From Agrococcus sp. ARC_14 (lineage in GTDB: Bacteria > Actinomycetota > Actinomycetes > Actinomycetales > Microbacteriaceae): a stretch of DNA of 64,000 nt. The position numbers and the translations under genes are program-made. The notes beneath the pieces are model-generated. The model saw only the letters and a program-made list of their open reading frames with translations. It was not told the DNA's origin and did not search any database. The DNA is taken from positions 1,860,001 to 1,924,000 of the forward strand of contig NZ_JAKUDO010000001.1 in the NCBI RefSeq assembly GCF_022436485.1. The letters run 5' to 3'. How positions within the stretch are numbered: the stretch's first letter is position 1; every line of letters begins with the position of its first letter. This document shows positions 1 to 11,000 of the stretch, in pieces.

Positions 1-1
1 T

Positions 2-367
2 GGCACGCTGAAGGCCCAGGGCCTCGAGGTCTTCGGCGACCCGATTCTGTCCAGCGAGGCCGTGCTCATCTCGAACGGCGGCAGCCACCCGGGGCTCGCG
101 ACCCTCAAGCGCCGCCTCGACGGTGTCATGGTCGCCCGCGACTACGTGCTCGTCGACTACGACATCGAGCGCTCGCGCCTCGACGCCGCGGTCAGCATCG
201 CCGAGGGCTTCGAGTCGGCCACCGTCAGCCCCCTGCAGAAGGAGGGCTGGGTCGCCGTGCGCGTCATGGTGCGCCGTGACGAGACGAACCAGATCATGGA
301 TGCGCTGGCAGACGCGGGCGCGCGGGCGATCATCGTCTCGCGAATCCACGCCGCCCGCATCTCGTGA
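2..367 (+). CDS. hisG: ATP phosphoribosyltransferase, C-terminal part
   Basis: This is the last 121 residues of HisG, which condenses ATP and PRPP in the first step of histidine synthesis; the start lies before the window. The visible part ends the catalytic domain ([18 protein letters not shown]) and then shows the C-terminal ACT-like domain with [10 protein letters not shown] and [17 protein letters not shown], which is the histidine-sensing domain of the long, HisZ-independent form. hisF starts 13 bp after its stop, so the two are very likely co-transcribed. The frame is open from base 2. Confidence 0.93.
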   Translation, partial: GTLKAQGLEVFGDPILSSEAVLISNGGSHPGLATLKRRLDGVMVARDYVLVDYDIERSRLDAAVSIAEGFESATVSPLQKEGWVAVRVMVRRDETNQIMDALADAGARAIIVSRIHAARIS

Positions 368-380
368 GGGGCAGGATCTG

Positions 381-1139
381 ATGCTCGCCACCCGCGTCAT
401 CCCCTGCCTCGACGTCGCCCACGGACGCGTCGTCAAGGGCGTCAGGTTCCAGGGCCTGACGGACCAGGGCGACCCGGTCGAGCTCGCCGCGCGCTACGCC
501 GAGCAGGGTGCCGACGAGCTCACCTTCCTCGATGTGAAGGCGACGGTCGACGATGTCGGCACCATGCTCGCGGTCGTCGAGCGCTGCGCCGAGCAGATCT
601 TCATCCCGCTCACCGTCGGCGGCGGCGTGCGCAGCCGTGACGACGTCGCGCGCCTGCTCGCGCACGGTGCCGACAAGGTGGGCGTCAACTCCGCCGCAAT
701 CAGGGATCCCGCGCTCATCGACCGCATCGTGGCCGACTTCGGCTCGCAGGTGCTCGTGCTCTCGCTGGACGTGCGCCGCTCGAGCGAGCAGCCCAGCGGC
801 TTCGAGGTCACCACGCACGGCGGCAGCCGCGGCGCCGGTCTCGATGCGATCGAGTGGGCGAAGGAGGGCGTCTCGCGTGGCGTCGGCGAGCTGCTCGTCA
901 ACTCCATCGATGCCGACGGCACGAAGCAGGGCTTCGACCTCGAGCTGCTGCGGCTCGTGCGCGCGGCTGCCACGACGCCCGTCATCGCATCCGGAGGCGC
1001 GGGGGAGCCCGCGCACTTCGCGCCGGCGGTCGAGGCAGGGGCGGATGCGGTGCTCGCCGCCAGCATCTTCCACAGCGGGCAGTGCACGATCGGCGAGGTC
1101 AAGGGTGCGATGCGAGATGCAGGGGTGACAGTCCGATGA
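381..1139 (+). CDS. hisF: Imidazole glycerol phosphate synthase, cyclase subunit
   Basis: HisF is the TIM-barrel subunit that joins PRFAR and HisH-derived ammonia to give imidazole glycerol phosphate and AICAR. The 252-residue product has the expected length. It has the opening strand RVIPCLDV with catalytic Asp11, the phosphate loop LTVGGGVRS, and the second catalytic acid Asp130 in VLSLDV. I chose the ATG at 381 because it follows a GGGGCAGGA Shine-Dalgarno and gives this standard N-terminus; an in-frame ATG at 123 would add a low-complexity extension that overlaps hisG. Its stop overlaps the hisI start by 4 bp. hisH and hisA are not in the window. Confidence 0.96.
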   Translation: MLATRVIPCLDVAHGRVVKGVRFQGLTDQGDPVELAARYAEQGADELTFLDVKATVDDVGTMLAVVERCAEQIFIPLTVGGGVRSRDDVARLLAHGADKVGVNSAAIRDPALIDRIVADFGSQVLVLSLDVRRSSEQPSGFEVTTHGGSRGAGLDAIEWAKEGVSRGVGELLVNSIDADGTKQGFDLELLRLVRAAATTPVIASGGAGEPAHFAPAVEAGADAVLAASIFHSGQCTIGEVKGAMRDAGVTVR

Positions 1140-1492
1140 GCGAGCTCACGATGCCGGATCTCAAGATGGACGCCGACGGCCTGGTGGCCGCGGTCATCCA
1201 GGACGACGCGAATGGCGACGTGCTGATGGTCGGCTACATGGACGACGAGGCGCTGCGCCGCACCGCTTCCGAGGGCCGCGTGACCTTCTGGTCGCGCTCG
1301 CGCCAGGAGTACTGGCGCAAGGGCGACACGAGCGGCAACATCCAGGTGCCGCGCTCGATCGCGCTCGACTGCGACGGCGACGCCCTGCTCATCCGGGTCG
1401 ATCAGACCGGCCCCGCGTGCCACACCGGCGCGCGCTCGTGCTTCTTCACGCCGGTCCCGATGACCGCGGCACCGGGAGGGACGGCGACGTGA
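1136..1492 (+). CDS. hisI: Phosphoribosyl-AMP cyclohydrolase
   Basis: HisI opens the purine ring of PR-AMP, the third step of histidine synthesis, using a metal ion. The 118-residue protein is the stand-alone cyclohydrolase without a HisE domain. It shows [18 protein letters not shown] and the zinc-ligand cysteines Cys79, Cys95 and Cys102 ([16 protein letters not shown]). The ATG overlaps the hisF stop as ATGA and the stop overlaps trpE as GTGA, so translation is coupled from histidine into tryptophan genes. The extra cysteine arrangement is normal for the family. Confidence 0.95.
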   Translation: MSELTMPDLKMDADGLVAAVIQDDANGDVLMVGYMDDEALRRTASEGRVTFWSRSRQEYWRKGDTSGNIQVPRSIALDCDGDALLIRVDQTGPACHTGARSCFFTPVPMTAAPGGTAT

Positions 1493-3003
1493 CCGACACC
1501 GAGCGCGGCGCCTTCGACGCGCTGCTCGCCGGCCACCGCGTCGTGCCGGTCATGCGCGAGGTCTTCCTCGACGCGGAGACGCCCGTCGGCGTCTACCGGC
1601 GCCTGGCGAACGGCCGACCGGGCAGCTTCCTGCTTGAATCGGCGCAGCAGGGCGTCTGGAACCGCTACTCGTTCGTCGGCGTCTCCTCCTTCGGCCAGCT
1701 CACGGCCGATCGTGGCAGCGTCGAATGGCGCTCCGAGCACGTGAGCCGCGAGCGGCTGCTGGGCGAGGACGCGCCCGAGGGCGGTCTCGCGACCGTCGAG
1801 CACGTGCTGCGCCGCTGGGCGACGCCGCGCATCGACGGCCTGCCCAGGCTCACGAGCGGCCTGATCGGTCACATCGGCTGGGAGGCCGTGCGCGAGATCG
1901 AGCGGTTGCCGAACGCACCGACGCGCGAGGTCGACGTGCCCGCGATCGCCATGAGCCTCACCGCCACCCTGGTCGTGCTCGACCATCGCACGGGCACCGC
2001 GCACCTGGTGGCGAACGTGCTCAACGACGGCGTCGACGACGCGGATGCGCTGTGGCGCGACGCGCAGGCACGGCTCGACGCGCTCGAGCACGACCTCACC
2101 CGCCCGCAGGCCGGCTCCATCGAGCGGCTCGACCGCGACGCGGAGCCCGACCCCACCCCGCGCGTGACGCCCGCCGACTTCCGCGCGATGGTCGAGACCT
2201 CCAAGCGGCACATCATCGACGGCGACGTCTTCCAGGTCGTGCTCTCGACCCGCTTCGACCTGCCGACCGACGCCGACCCGCTCGAGGTCTATCGCGCGCT
2301 GCGGGTGCTCAACCCCTCGCCCTACCTCTACCTGCTCAGCCTCGAGACCGCCGACGGCGAGCCCTACGCGGTGGTCGGCTCGAGCCCCGAGGCGCTCGTC
2401 ACGGTGCACGAGGGCCGGGCGACCATGCACCCGATCGCGGGCAGCCGCCCGCGCGGTGCCGACGCATCCGCTGACCGCGACCTCGCCGACGACCTGCTCG
2501 CCGACCCCAAGGAGCGCAGCGAGCACGTCATGCTCGTCGACCTCGCCCGCAACGACCTCGCGAAGGTCTGCCGGGCGGGCACCGTTGCGGTCACCGAGCT
2601 CATGGCGATCGAGCGGTTCAGCCACATCATGCACATCGTCTCGACCGTCGAGGGCGAGATGCGCGAGGGGGCCTCCGCCGTCGACGCGTTCCGCGCCACC
2701 TTCCCGGCCGGCACGCTCTCCGGCGCGCCGAAGCCCCGGGCGCTCGAGCTGATCGACGAGCTCGAGAGCGCTCAGCGCGGCGTCTACGGCGGGGTGGTCG
2801 GATGGTTCGATCTGGCCGGGGACGCCGACCTCGCGATCGCGATCCGCACCGTCACGATGCGCGCGGGCGTCGCCCACGTGCAGTCGGGCGCGGGGCTCGT
2901 CGCCGACAGCGACCCGGAGTCCGAGCTGCAGGAGGTGCGCACGAAGGCGGCCGCGCCGCTGCGCGCCGTCGCGGTGGCCTCCTCGATGCGGCGGCGCCCG
3001 TGA
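1489..3003 (+). CDS. trpE: Anthranilate synthase component I
   Basis: TrpE converts chorismate to anthranilate with ammonia supplied by a TrpG partner, the committed step to tryptophan. The GTG start overlaps the hisI stop and gives 504 residues, normal for the family. Visible are the tryptophan-feedback motif LLESA (residues 48-52) and the C-terminal chorismate-binding domain, with [43 protein letters not shown] and [14 protein letters not shown]. No trpG or trpD is next to it, so the glutamine amidotransferase subunit must be encoded elsewhere. The next gene overlaps its stop. Confidence 0.96.
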   Translation: MTDTERGAFDALLAGHRVVPVMREVFLDAETPVGVYRRLANGRPGSFLLESAQQGVWNRYSFVGVSSFGQLTADRGSVEWRSEHVSRERLLGEDAPEGGLATVEHVLRRWATPRIDGLPRLTSGLIGHIGWEAVREIERLPNAPTREVDVPAIAMSLTATLVVLDHRTGTAHLVANVLNDGVDDADALWRDAQARLDALEHDLTRPQAGSIERLDRDAEPDPTPRVTPADFRAMVETSKRHIIDGDVFQVVLSTRFDLPTDADPLEVYRALRVLNPSPYLYLLSLETADGEPYAVVGSSPEALVTVHEGRATMHPIAGSRPRGADASADRDLADDLLADPKERSEHVMLVDLARNDLAKVCRAGTVAVTELMAIERFSHIMHIVSTVEGEMREGASAVDAFRATFPAGTLSGAPKPRALELIDELESAQRGVYGGVVGWFDLAGDADLAIAIRTVTMRAGVAHVQSGAGLVADSDPESELQEVRTKAAAPLRAVAVASSMRRRP

Positions 3004-3560
3004 CGGGTCTGCTCGCGCGCGGCCGCGCGATCGCGGCGATCGGCCTGCTGCTGGCCGCGGGGCTCGGTCTGCTCGCGGCGACGCAGCCGTGGGGGAGCGC
3101 GACCCTGGTCGACGGCAGGGTGCTGAGCGCTGCCGGGCAGGATCTCGCTGGCAGCCTGACGATCGTGTCGCTCGCCTGCGCGGTGCTGGCGCTCGTGCTG
3201 CCGATCGCTGGTCGCATCTGGCGCTACATCCTGGGTGCCCTCGCGCTCGCGCTCGGCGCCGCGATCGTGCTCGACGTGCAGGCCTCGCGGGGCGAGGTCG
3301 GCCGGGCGATCGATGCGCTCGTGGCGGAGGCGACCGGGCTCGCAGGCTCCGCCCAGACCGCGGAGGTCGCCACGCTCACCGCGCACGGCTGGCCCGACGC
3401 CGGCATGGCGGCCGGCGTGCTGGCCGCGCTCGTCGGCATCTGGGTGCTGGCGACCGCCCACCGGTGGCCGGCGCGTGCCAAGCGCGCAGCCCGCTACGAG
3501 CGATCCGGATCCGGTCTTGCCTGGGATGTCATGGACGACGGCGAGGATCCGACTCGGTAG
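3000..3560 (+). CDS. Trp biosynthesis-associated membrane protein
   Basis: This 186-residue membrane protein belongs by position and layout to the actinobacterial Trp-operon-associated membrane proteins, whose biochemical role is not established. Four hydrophobic segments are visible at about 9-27, 53-72, 77-95 and 136-155, followed by a basic stretch (RWPARAKRAARYE) and a short acidic tail. The characteristic TQPW sequence follows the first segment. The GTG start overlaps the trpE stop. Its TAG stop is also the first three bases of a TAGACT box that may drive the next gene. Confidence 0.85.
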   Translation: MTGLLARGRAIAAIGLLLAAGLGLLAATQPWGSATLVDGRVLSAAGQDLAGSLTIVSLACAVLALVLPIAGRIWRYILGALALALGAAIVLDVQASRGEVGRAIDALVAEATGLAGSAQTAEVATLTAHGWPDAGMAAGVLAALVGIWVLATAHRWPARAKRAARYERSGSGLAWDVMDDGEDPTR

Positions 3561-3563
3561 ACT
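3558..3563 (+). promoter_or_regulatory. Possible -10 box (TAGACT)
   Basis: TAGACT matches the -10 boxes seen elsewhere in this window and lies 57 bp before the GTG of the following small gene, which has its own Shine-Dalgarno. It overlaps the TAG stop of the preceding gene. No -35 at proper spacing is seen, so a secondary promoter inside the trp operon is inferred only. Confidence 0.4.
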
Positions 3564-3620
3564 TGGCCGTGGCGCGCCCGCGCGCCCTGAGTTCGACCAG
3601 AGTTCGACCCGAGGAGCATC

Positions 3621-3887
3621 GTGAACGCACGCAACGGCATCAGCGAGGAGCACGCCGCCGAGCTGCACGTCGCCGACTACGACCCGCGATTCGTCGACCC
3701 GGGCCACGGCGACTCGAAGGCCGCCTGGATCAGCGTCGTCATCATGCTCGTCGCGGTCACCGCCGGCACCCTCTTCTTCTTCCTCGAGATGCCGATGCTC
3801 GTGTGGGCATCCGTCGCCCTGCTGGTCATCGGCTGGGTGCTCTGGCCCATCCTCGTGAAGGCCGGTCTCGGCCCGCAGGACCACTGA
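3621..3887 (+). CDS. Small HGxxPAAW-type membrane protein
   Basis: This 88-residue protein lies between the Trp-associated membrane protein and trpC, the usual position of a family named for the motif HGxxPAAW. Here the motif reads HGDSKAAW (residues 29-36), with Lys in place of Pro. Two hydrophobic segments follow, at about 37-55 and 60-80, so it is probably a two-helix inner-membrane protein with a polar N-terminus. The GTG at 3621 is preceded by GAGGAG at 3611. trpC begins 2 bp after its stop. Function is unknown; the conserved position suggests a link to tryptophan synthesis or to Lgt. Confidence 0.85.
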   Translation: MNARNGISEEHAAELHVADYDPRFVDPGHGDSKAAWISVVIMLVAVTAGTLFFFLEMPMLVWASVALLVIGWVLWPILVKAGLGPQDH

Positions 3888-3889
3888 GC

Positions 3890-4678
3890 GTGCTCGACGC
3901 GCTCACGGCGGGCGCGCTCGAGGACGCCGCTCGACGACGCGAGAGCCTGCCGCTCGCGCGCCTCGAGTCGTTGGCGCGCGCCTCGCGTCAGCCGCTCGAC
4001 GCCGTGGCCATCCTCGGCACGCCGAAGACCGACTCCGACGGCCCGCACATCATCGCCGAGGTGAAGCGTGCGAGCCCCTCCAAGGGCGCGCTCGCCGACA
4101 TCCCTGAGCCTGCGGTGCTGGCCGCCAGCTACCAGGCGGGCGGGGCGAGCACCATCAGCGTGCTCACCGAGGAGCGTCGCTTCCTCGGGAGCCTCGACGA
4201 CCTGCGTGCCGTGCGCGAGGCGGTCTCGGTGCCGGTGCTGCGCAAGGACTTCATCGCCGACGAGTACCAGTTGCTCGAGGCGCGCGCCTTCGGTGCCGAC
4301 GTCGTGCTGCTCATCGTCGCCGCGCTCGAGCCGCATCGACTCGTGCAGCTGCACGAGTTCGCCGTCGACCTCGGCCTGTCGGTGCTGGTCGAGGTGCACG
4401 ACGAGCGCGAGATCGACGCGGCGCTCGCTGCTGAGGCACGCATCCTCGGCGTCAACACCCGCGACCTCAAGACGTTCACCATGCATCCGGAGCGCTTCGC
4501 AGAGCTGCGCGCACGCATCCCCGCCGGCACCGTCGCGGTCGCCGAGTCGGGCGTGCGCGAGGTCGCCGACGTCGCCCGCTACCGCCAGGACGGCGCGGAT
4601 GCGGTGCTCGTCGGCGAGGCGCTCGTCACCGACGGCGACCCCGCGTCGCTCGTCGCAGAGTTCGGGAGGGCCTCATGA
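3890..4678 (+). CDS. trpC: Indole-3-glycerol phosphate synthase
   Basis: TrpC closes the indole ring, turning CdRP into indole-3-glycerol phosphate. The 262-residue TIM barrel has the signature [13 protein letters not shown] with the catalytic lysines, [30 protein letters not shown] and VAESGV. The GTG start at 3890 follows the previous stop by 2 bp and gives the typical N-terminus ([17 protein letters not shown]). It is monofunctional: no TrpF domain is fused, and no trpF was seen, in line with actinobacteria where PriA/HisA does both isomerisations. The stop overlaps trpB as ATGA. Confidence 0.96.
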   Translation: MLDALTAGALEDAARRRESLPLARLESLARASRQPLDAVAILGTPKTDSDGPHIIAEVKRASPSKGALADIPEPAVLAASYQAGGASTISVLTEERRFLGSLDDLRAVREAVSVPVLRKDFIADEYQLLEARAFGADVVLLIVAALEPHRLVQLHEFAVDLGLSVLVEVHDEREIDAALAAEARILGVNTRDLKTFTMHPERFAELRARIPAGTVAVAESGVREVADVARYRQDGADAVLVGEALVTDGDPASLVAEFGRAS

Positions 4679-5919
4679 CGCAGCCTGATCAGATGAAGCA
4701 GACAGACCAGACCGCACGGCTCCGCGAGCAGCACGGGCCGTGGTTCGGGGAGTTCGGCGGCGTCTTCATGCCGGAGCCGCTCATGGGCGCGATCGACGAG
4801 CTCGCCGCCTGCTACGCGGCATGCAAGGTCGACCCGGAGTTCCAGGCCGAGTTCGCGCGTCTGTCGCGCGACTACACCGGCCGACCCTCGCTGCTCACCG
4901 AGGCGACCCGCATGAGCGAGCAGGCCGGCGCCCGCATCCTGCTCAAGCGCGAGGATCTCAACCACACCGGCAGCCACAAGATCAACAACGTGCTCGGCCA
5001 GGCGCTCGTCGCGCAGCGGCTGGGCAAGACGCGGCTGATCGCCGAGACCGGCGCCGGCCAGCACGGCGTCGCCACGGCGACCGCGGCGGCGCTGTTCGGC
5101 ATGGAGTGCACCATCTACATGGGCGAGGTCGACACCGAGCGGCAGGCGCTCAACGTCGCTCGCATGCGGCTGCTCGGCGCCACCGTCGTGCCCGTCACGA
5201 GCGGCTCGCGCACGCTCAAGGACGCCATCAACGAGGGCCTGCGTGACTGGGTCGCCAACGTGGACACCACGCACTACCTGATGGGCACCGTCGCGGGCCC
5301 GCATCCGTTCCCCGAGATGGTGCGCGACTTCCACCGCGCGATCGGCGAGGAGGCGCGCGAGCAGACCATCGCGCTCACGGGCGGCCTGCCCGACGCCGTG
5401 CTCGCGTGCGTGGGAGGCGGCTCGAACGCCATGGGCATCTTCCACGCATTCCTCGACGACGCCGACGTGCGCCTGATCGGCCTCGAGGCGGCCGGCGACG
5501 GCGCAGAGACCGAGCGGCACGCGCTCTCCATCGAGCGGGGCGCGCCCGGCCTGCTGCACGGCATGCGCACCTACCTGCTGCAGGACGACGACGGCCAGAC
5601 GCTCGAGTCGCACTCGATCTCCGCCGGCCTCGACTACCCGGGCGTCGGCCCCGAGCACGCGTGGCTCCACGACATCGGTCGCGCCGAGTACCTGCCGGTG
5701 AGCGACGCGGAGGCGATGGATGCGTTCCTGGCGCTCACGCGCACCGAGGGCATCATCCCCGCGATCGAGTCGGCGCATGCGATCGCCGGCGCGCTGCGGC
5801 TCGCGAAGGAGCTGCCGGGCTCGACCCTGCTCGTCTCGCTCTCCGGGCGCGGCGACAAGGACGTCGCGACCGCGGGCCGCTGGTTCGACATGATCGATGA
5901 GGGAGCGCAGCAGCTGTGA
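4675..5919 (+). CDS. trpB: Tryptophan synthase beta chain
   Basis: TrpB condenses indole with serine to give tryptophan using PLP. The 414-residue protein has the PLP lysine in [11 protein letters not shown] (Lys102), the glycine-rich phosphate loop GGGSNAMG, and the TrpA-interacting region. It has the TrpB1 form expected beside trpA. The ATG overlaps the trpC stop and its own stop overlaps trpA, so trpC, trpB and trpA are translationally coupled, which suits an alpha-beta complex made in equal amounts. Confidence 0.97.
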   Translation: MTQPDQMKQTDQTARLREQHGPWFGEFGGVFMPEPLMGAIDELAACYAACKVDPEFQAEFARLSRDYTGRPSLLTEATRMSEQAGARILLKREDLNHTGSHKINNVLGQALVAQRLGKTRLIAETGAGQHGVATATAAALFGMECTIYMGEVDTERQALNVARMRLLGATVVPVTSGSRTLKDAINEGLRDWVANVDTTHYLMGTVAGPHPFPEMVRDFHRAIGEEAREQTIALTGGLPDAVLACVGGGSNAMGIFHAFLDDADVRLIGLEAAGDGAETERHALSIERGAPGLLHGMRTYLLQDDDGQTLESHSISAGLDYPGVGPEHAWLHDIGRAEYLPVSDAEAMDAFLALTRTEGIIPAIESAHAIAGALRLAKELPGSTLLVSLSGRGDKDVATAGRWFDMIDEGAQQL

Positions 5920-6821
5920 GCAGTGTGCAGGCACCGAGCAGCGTCGAGGACGCGATCCGCGCGACCGGCAACCGGGCGCTGATCGGCTACCTGCCGGTCG
6001 GCTTCCCCGACTTCGCCACCAGTGTCGACGCCGTGGTCGCGCTGGCCGAGGCCGGCTGCACCGCCATCGAGCTCGGCGTGCCCTACTCGGACCCGGCGCT
6101 CGACGGTCCGGTCATCCAGGCCGCGACGCAGGCGACGCTCTCGCGCGGCTTCCGGCTCGAGGAGCTGTTCGACGCGCTCGAGGCGATCACGGCGAGAACC
6201 GATGTGCCCGTGCTGGTCATGACCTACTGGAACCCGGTGCTGCGATACGGCGTCGACCGCTTCGCGGAGCGCCTCAAGGCGTCAGGCGGGGCAGGCCTCA
6301 TCACGCCCGACCTGACGCCCGAGAACGCCGGTGCATGGCTGGCGGCGGCCGAGCGGCACGATCTCGACCACGTCTTCCTCGCCGCACCCTCGTCATCCGA
6401 TGCCCGCATCGATGCCGTGGTCGCGGCCTCCCGCGGCTTCGTCTACACCGTCGCCACCATGGGCACCACCGGCGCCCGCGCCGACGTCGATCAGGCAGCC
6501 CGCGTGCTCGCCGACCGCATCGCGGCGCGCGGCAGCCGTGACGCCCAGACGCTCCGCTGCGTGGGCATCGGCATCTCCACGCCCGAGCAGGTGCGCGACG
6601 TGCTGAGCTATGCCGACGGCGCCATCGTGGGCTCGGCGCTCGTGCGCGCGCTCGGCGAGGGCGGCGTCCCCGCGCTGCGCGAGCTCGCCGCGTCGCTCGC
6701 CCTGGGTACACTCGACGGCGGCGCTGCGGCGCCGGCCCCGGCATCGCAGACACAAGCCCCGGCGTCGCCGACGTCAGCCCCGGCGTCGCCGACACAAGCA
6801 CAGAAGGGCACCTCCGCGTGA
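5916..6821 (+). CDS. trpA: Tryptophan synthase alpha chain
   Basis: TrpA splits indole-3-glycerol phosphate into indole and glyceraldehyde 3-phosphate and passes indole to TrpB through the tunnel. The TIM barrel shows [15 protein letters not shown] with the catalytic Glu52 and Asp63, and [12 protein letters not shown]. The enzyme is usually about 265-270 residues; this one has 301 because a low-complexity Ala/Pro/Ser/Thr tail of about 35 residues is added. That tail is built from three 21-bp direct repeats at 6735-6797. The start overlaps trpB and the stop overlaps lgt. Confidence 0.96.
   Translation: MSSVQAPSSVEDAIRATGNRALIGYLPVGFPDFATSVDAVVALAEAGCTAIELGVPYSDPALDGPVIQAATQATLSRGFRLEELFDALEAITARTDVPVLVMTYWNPVLRYGVDRFAERLKASGGAGLITPDLTPENAGAWLAAAERHDLDHVFLAAPSSSDARIDAVVAASRGFVYTVATMGTTGARADVDQAARVLADRIAARGSRDAQTLRCVGIGISTPEQVRDVLSYADGAIVGSALVRALGEGGVPALRELAASLALGTLDGGAAAPAPASQTQAPASPTSAPASPTQAQKGTSA
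6735..6797 (+). repeat. Three 21-bp direct repeats in the trpA 3' end
   Basis: Units 6735-6755, 6756-6776 and 6777-6797 share GCCCCGGC(A/G)TCGC(A/C)GAC and encode [14 protein letters not shown] and APASPTQ. Because the period is seven codons, copy-number change would keep the reading frame and only lengthen or shorten the TrpA tail. Confidence 0.9.
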
Positions 6822-8008
6822 CCAGTCTCTTCCAGAGCATCCCCAGTCCGAGCCCCGAGTGGCAGCAGCTGGCGATCGGCCAGTGGCTCGAGGCGATCGG
6901 CGTGATGCCGCTCGTGCAGGGCTCGGTGCTCGGTGCCGTCATCTTCGGCCTCATCGTGGGCGCCATCATCGCCGCGATCGTCCTCGTCGTCTGGCTGCTG
7001 GTCGGCTCGCTGACCAGGAGGGACGCGGGCTGGACGATCCTGATGAGCCTGCTCTTCGGTGTCGCCCTCGGCTTCCTGCTGCGCATCGTCGGCCCGAGCT
7101 GGGGCGTGCAGACCTACGCGCTGTGCATCCTCGCCGGCATCGTGGTGGCGACGCTGCTCACCGGCTACCGGCTGCGGCAGCGCGGCGTCGAGGCGGGCTT
7201 CGTCATCGACATCGCCGTCTGGGCTGTGCTGCTCGGCATCGCCGCCGCGCGCGTCTTCCACGTGCTCACGCACCCGGACGACTACTTCGGTGCCGGGCGC
7301 GACCCGATGACGGCGTTCTACATCTGGGAGGGCGGCATCGCGATCTTCGGCGCCCTCATCGGCGGCGCGATCGGCATCTGGATCGGCTGCCGCCTCACGG
7401 GCCTGCGCTTCAGCACCTTCGTCGACGCGCTCGCCCCCGGCCTGCTGCTCGCACAGGCCTTCGGCCGGCTCGGCAACTGGTTCAACCACGAGCTCTTCGG
7501 CCAGCCGACCGACCTGCCGTGGGGCCTCGAGATCGAGGCGACGAACCCGGCGTTCCCCATCGGTCTGCCGGCAGAGACGCTGTTCCACCCGACCTTCGCC
7601 TACGAGATCCTCTGGAACGTGCTCGGTGCCGCCGTGCTGCTCTGGCTCGACCGCAAGCGCGACGTGCAGTGGGGTCGCCTGATCGCGCTCTACCTCATCT
7701 GGTACGGCCTGGGCCGCTCGGTCTTCGAGACCATCCGCCTCGACCCGTCCGAGCTCTTCCTCGGCATCCGCACGAACGTCTGGATGGCGTTCCTCGCCAT
7801 CGCGGTCGGCGTGATCGCCTGGGTCGTGCAGACACGCCGCCACCCCGGGCTGGAGCCCTCGCCGTGGACCGCAGGGCGCGAGCCCGGGTCTGACGAGGGC
7901 GTAGACTTCGAGGTCTACACGGACCTCCCCGAGTCCCGCACCCAGGACGACGTCGAGACCACCGCCGCAGATCCCGCGGCCGCAACCAGTAGTCCTGCGC
8001 GCACCTGA
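6818..8008 (+). CDS. lgt: Prolipoprotein diacylglyceryl transferase, with an N-terminal insertion
   Basis: Lgt transfers diacylglycerol from phosphatidylglycerol to the lipobox cysteine of prolipoproteins. The core signature [15 protein letters not shown] is at residues 216-230, and [14 protein letters not shown] lies near the end. The family's N-terminus is normally IPSP-...-YALCI in about 30 residues. Here SIPSPSPEW (7-15) and [12 protein letters not shown] (100-111) are separated by about 75 extra residues that contain two more hydrophobic segments (about 37-63 and 73-91). The C-terminus has a polar tail of about 50 residues. The GTG start overlaps the trpA stop. I am sure of the family; the insertion's role is unknown. 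Confidence 0.94.
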   Translation: MTSLFQSIPSPSPEWQQLAIGQWLEAIGVMPLVQGSVLGAVIFGLIVGAIIAAIVLVVWLLVGSLTRRDAGWTILMSLLFGVALGFLLRIVGPSWGVQTYALCILAGIVVATLLTGYRLRQRGVEAGFVIDIAVWAVLLGIAAARVFHVLTHPDDYFGAGRDPMTAFYIWEGGIAIFGALIGGAIGIWIGCRLTGLRFSTFVDALAPGLLLAQAFGRLGNWFNHELFGQPTDLPWGLEIEATNPAFPIGLPAETLFHPTFAYEILWNVLGAAVLLWLDRKRDVQWGRLIALYLIWYGLGRSVFETIRLDPSELFLGIRTNVWMAFLAIAVGVIAWVVQTRRHPGLEPSPWTAGREPGSDEGVDFEVYTDLPESRTQDDVETTAADPAAATSSPART

Positions 8009-8064
8009 GCGCGCTTGCGGGCCGACGGCGTCCCGCTCCGAACGCAGTTGACAGCCACAGGAGC

Positions 8065-11000
8065 ATGATGCGCACGATCAGCGATCTCGATGGCGGGGGG
8101 CGCACCCCGCGCGGCATCGGCATGCCCGCTGCCTCCGGCATGTACGACCCGAGGCACGAGAAGGATTCCTGCGGTCTGGCCATGGTCGCCACGACGCGCG
8201 GCACGGCCGGCCACGACATCGTCGCGCTGGCGCTCGAGGCGCTGCGCAACCTCGAGCATCGCGGCGCGGTCGGCTCTGACGCGGGCACCGGTGACGGTGC
8301 GGGCATCCTGACGCAGATGCCCGATGCGTTCCTGCGGGCCGTGGTGGACTTCGAGCTGCCCGAGGCCGGGGCCTTCGCCGCGGGGCTCGTCTACCTGCCG
8401 CTCGACGACGCGGAGCGGGAGCGCATCAAGGAGCGCATCTGGGAGATCGCCGGCCAGGAGCGCCTGCGCGTGCTCGGCTGGCGCGAGGTGCCGACCGTGC
8501 CCGACGCGCTCGGCAAGCTCGCCCGCGCGGCGATGCCGTCGATCCACCAGCTCTTCGTCACGGGCGCCAACGGGCCGACGCGGGGCATCGAGCTCGACCG
8601 CCTCACCTGGCGCCTGCGCAAGCGCATCGAGCGCGAGCTGGGGGAGTACCTGCCGTCGCTCTCGAGCCGCACCATCACCTACAAGGGCATGGTGACGACC
8701 CTCCAGCTCGAGCCGTTCTACCCCGATCTGAGCGACGAGCGCTTCGAGACGAAGCTCGCGATCGTCCACTCTCGCTACTCGACGAACACCTTCCCCTCCT
8801 GGCCGCTCGCGCAGCCGCTGCGCATGATCGCCCACAACGGCGAGATCAACACGGTCGAGGGCAACCGCAACTGGATGCGCGCGCGCGAGTCGCAGCTGGC
8901 GAGCGAGCTGCTCGGCGACCTGCGCCCGCTGAAGCCCATCGTGACGCCCGGCATGAGCGACTCCTCGTCGTTCGACGAGGTGCTCGAGCTGCTGACGCTC
9001 GCCGGCCGCTCGCTGCCGCACTCGATCATGATGATGGTGCCGCCGGCGTGGGAGAACCAGCCGGACATGCCGCAGGAGCTGCGCGACTTCGCCGAGTACC
9101 ACTCGCTGCTCATGGAGCCGTGGGACGGCCCGGCGGCCATCAGCTTCACCGACGGGACGCTGGTCGGCGCGACGCTCGACCGCAACGGCCTGCGCCCCGG
9201 GCGCTGGCTCGAGACGGACGACGGGCTCGTCGTGCTGGCGAGCGAGACCGGTGTGCTGCCGATCGAGCCCAGCCGCGTCGTGCGCCGCGGCCGCCTGCAG
9301 CCGGGCGTGCTCTTCCTGGTCGACACCGAGGCGGGCCGCGTCGTGCCCGACGAGGAGATCAAGCGCGACCTCGCCGGCATGGAGCCCTGGGGTGAATGGC
9401 TCGAGTCGAGCCGCATCCACCTCGCCGACCTGCCGGAGCGCGAGCACGTCGCGCACACCGCCGCATCCGTCACGCGCCGGCAGCGCACCTTCGGCTACAC
9501 CGAGGAGGAGGTGAAGATCCTCATCGCGCCGATGGCAAAGACCGGCGCCGAGCCGCTGGGAGCGATGGGATCCGACACCCCCATCGCGGTGCTCGCCGAG
9601 CGCCCGCGGCTGCTCTTCGACTACTTCAAGCAGGCCTTCGCGCAGGTGACGAACCCGCCGCTCGACTCGCTGCGGGAGTCGATCGTGACGAGCATGACGA
9701 TGGGCCTGGGGCCGGTGCGCAACCTGCTCACGGCGACGCCCTCGCACGCGAGCCAGATCATCCTCGACTTCCCCGTGATCGACAACGACGCGCTGGCGAA
9801 GATCCGCTCGATCGACCGCACGCCCGGCTCGCGCCGCACCGTCGTGCTCAAGGGGCTCTACCGCGTCGATGACGGCACCGCTTCGACGCAGGCCGAGGCG
9901 ATGGAGCGCAGGCTCGAGGAGATGTGCCGCGAGGTCGACGAGGCCATCGTCGATGGCGCGCAGTACGTCATCCTCTCCGACCGCGACTCCACCGATCAGC
10001 TCGCGCCGATCCCGACCCTGCTCATGACGAGCGCCGTGCACCACCACCTCATCAAGGCATCCACGCGCATGCGCGTCGGCATCGTCGTCGAGGCCGGCGA
10101 CGTGCGCGAGGTGCACCACGTGGCGCTGCTGATCGGCTATGGCGCGAGCGCCATCAACCCCTACCTGGCGATGGAGACGGCCGAGCAGCTCGCGCTCTCC
10201 GGCCAGCTGGGCGCCGACGTCGAGACCGCGGTGCGCAACGTCATCAAGGGGCTCGGCAAGGGCGTGACGAAGATCATGTCGAAGATGGGCATCTCGACCG
10301 TCGGCTCCTACGGCGGCGCGCAGGCGTTCGAGGCCGTCGGGCTCTCGCAAGAGCTCGTCGACCGCTACTTCACGGGCACGCACTCGCCGCTCGGCGGCGT
10401 CGACCTGGGCGTGATCGCCGAGGAGAACCGGCTGCGACACCGGGCCGCCTATCCCGACGAGCGGGCGCCCTTCGCACACGAGCGGCTCGCGACCGGCGGC
10501 GAGTACCAGTGGCGCCGCGACGGCGCCCCGCACCTGTTCAACCCGGAGACGGTGTTCAAGCTGCAGCACGCGACCCGCACCGGCCGCTACGAGGTGTTCC
10601 AGGAGTACACGCAGCTCGTCGACGACCAGACGGCCGAGCTCAAGACGCTGCGCGGTCTCATGCGGCTGCGCACCGACGCCTCGACCGCGATCCCGATCGA
10701 CGAGGTCGAGCCGATCTCCGAGATCGTCAAGCGCTTCTCCACCGGCGCGATGAGCTACGGCTCCATCTCGAAGGAGGCGCACGAGACGCTCGCGATCGCC
10801 ATGAACCGGCTGGGCGCGAAGTCGAACACCGGCGAGGGCGGTGAGGATGCCGACCGGCTGCTCGACCCCGAGCGCCGCAGCGCGATCAAGCAGGTCGCCT
10901 CCGGGCGCTTCGGCGTGACGAGCATGTACCTCACGCACGCCGACGACATCCAGATCAAGATGGCGCAGGGCGCGAAGCCCGGCGAGGGCGGCCAGCTGCC

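Noticed and set aside
1..1500. A histidine or tryptophan attenuator in the his-trp region
   Set aside because: The operon start is outside the window, and the overlapping junctions leave no room for a leader peptide with His or Trp runs.
7903..7920. GTAGAC-TTCGAG-GTCTAC inverted repeat in the lgt end as a terminator
   Set aside because: It lies inside the lgt coding region about 90 bp before the stop and has no T tract; it may just be a chance dyad.
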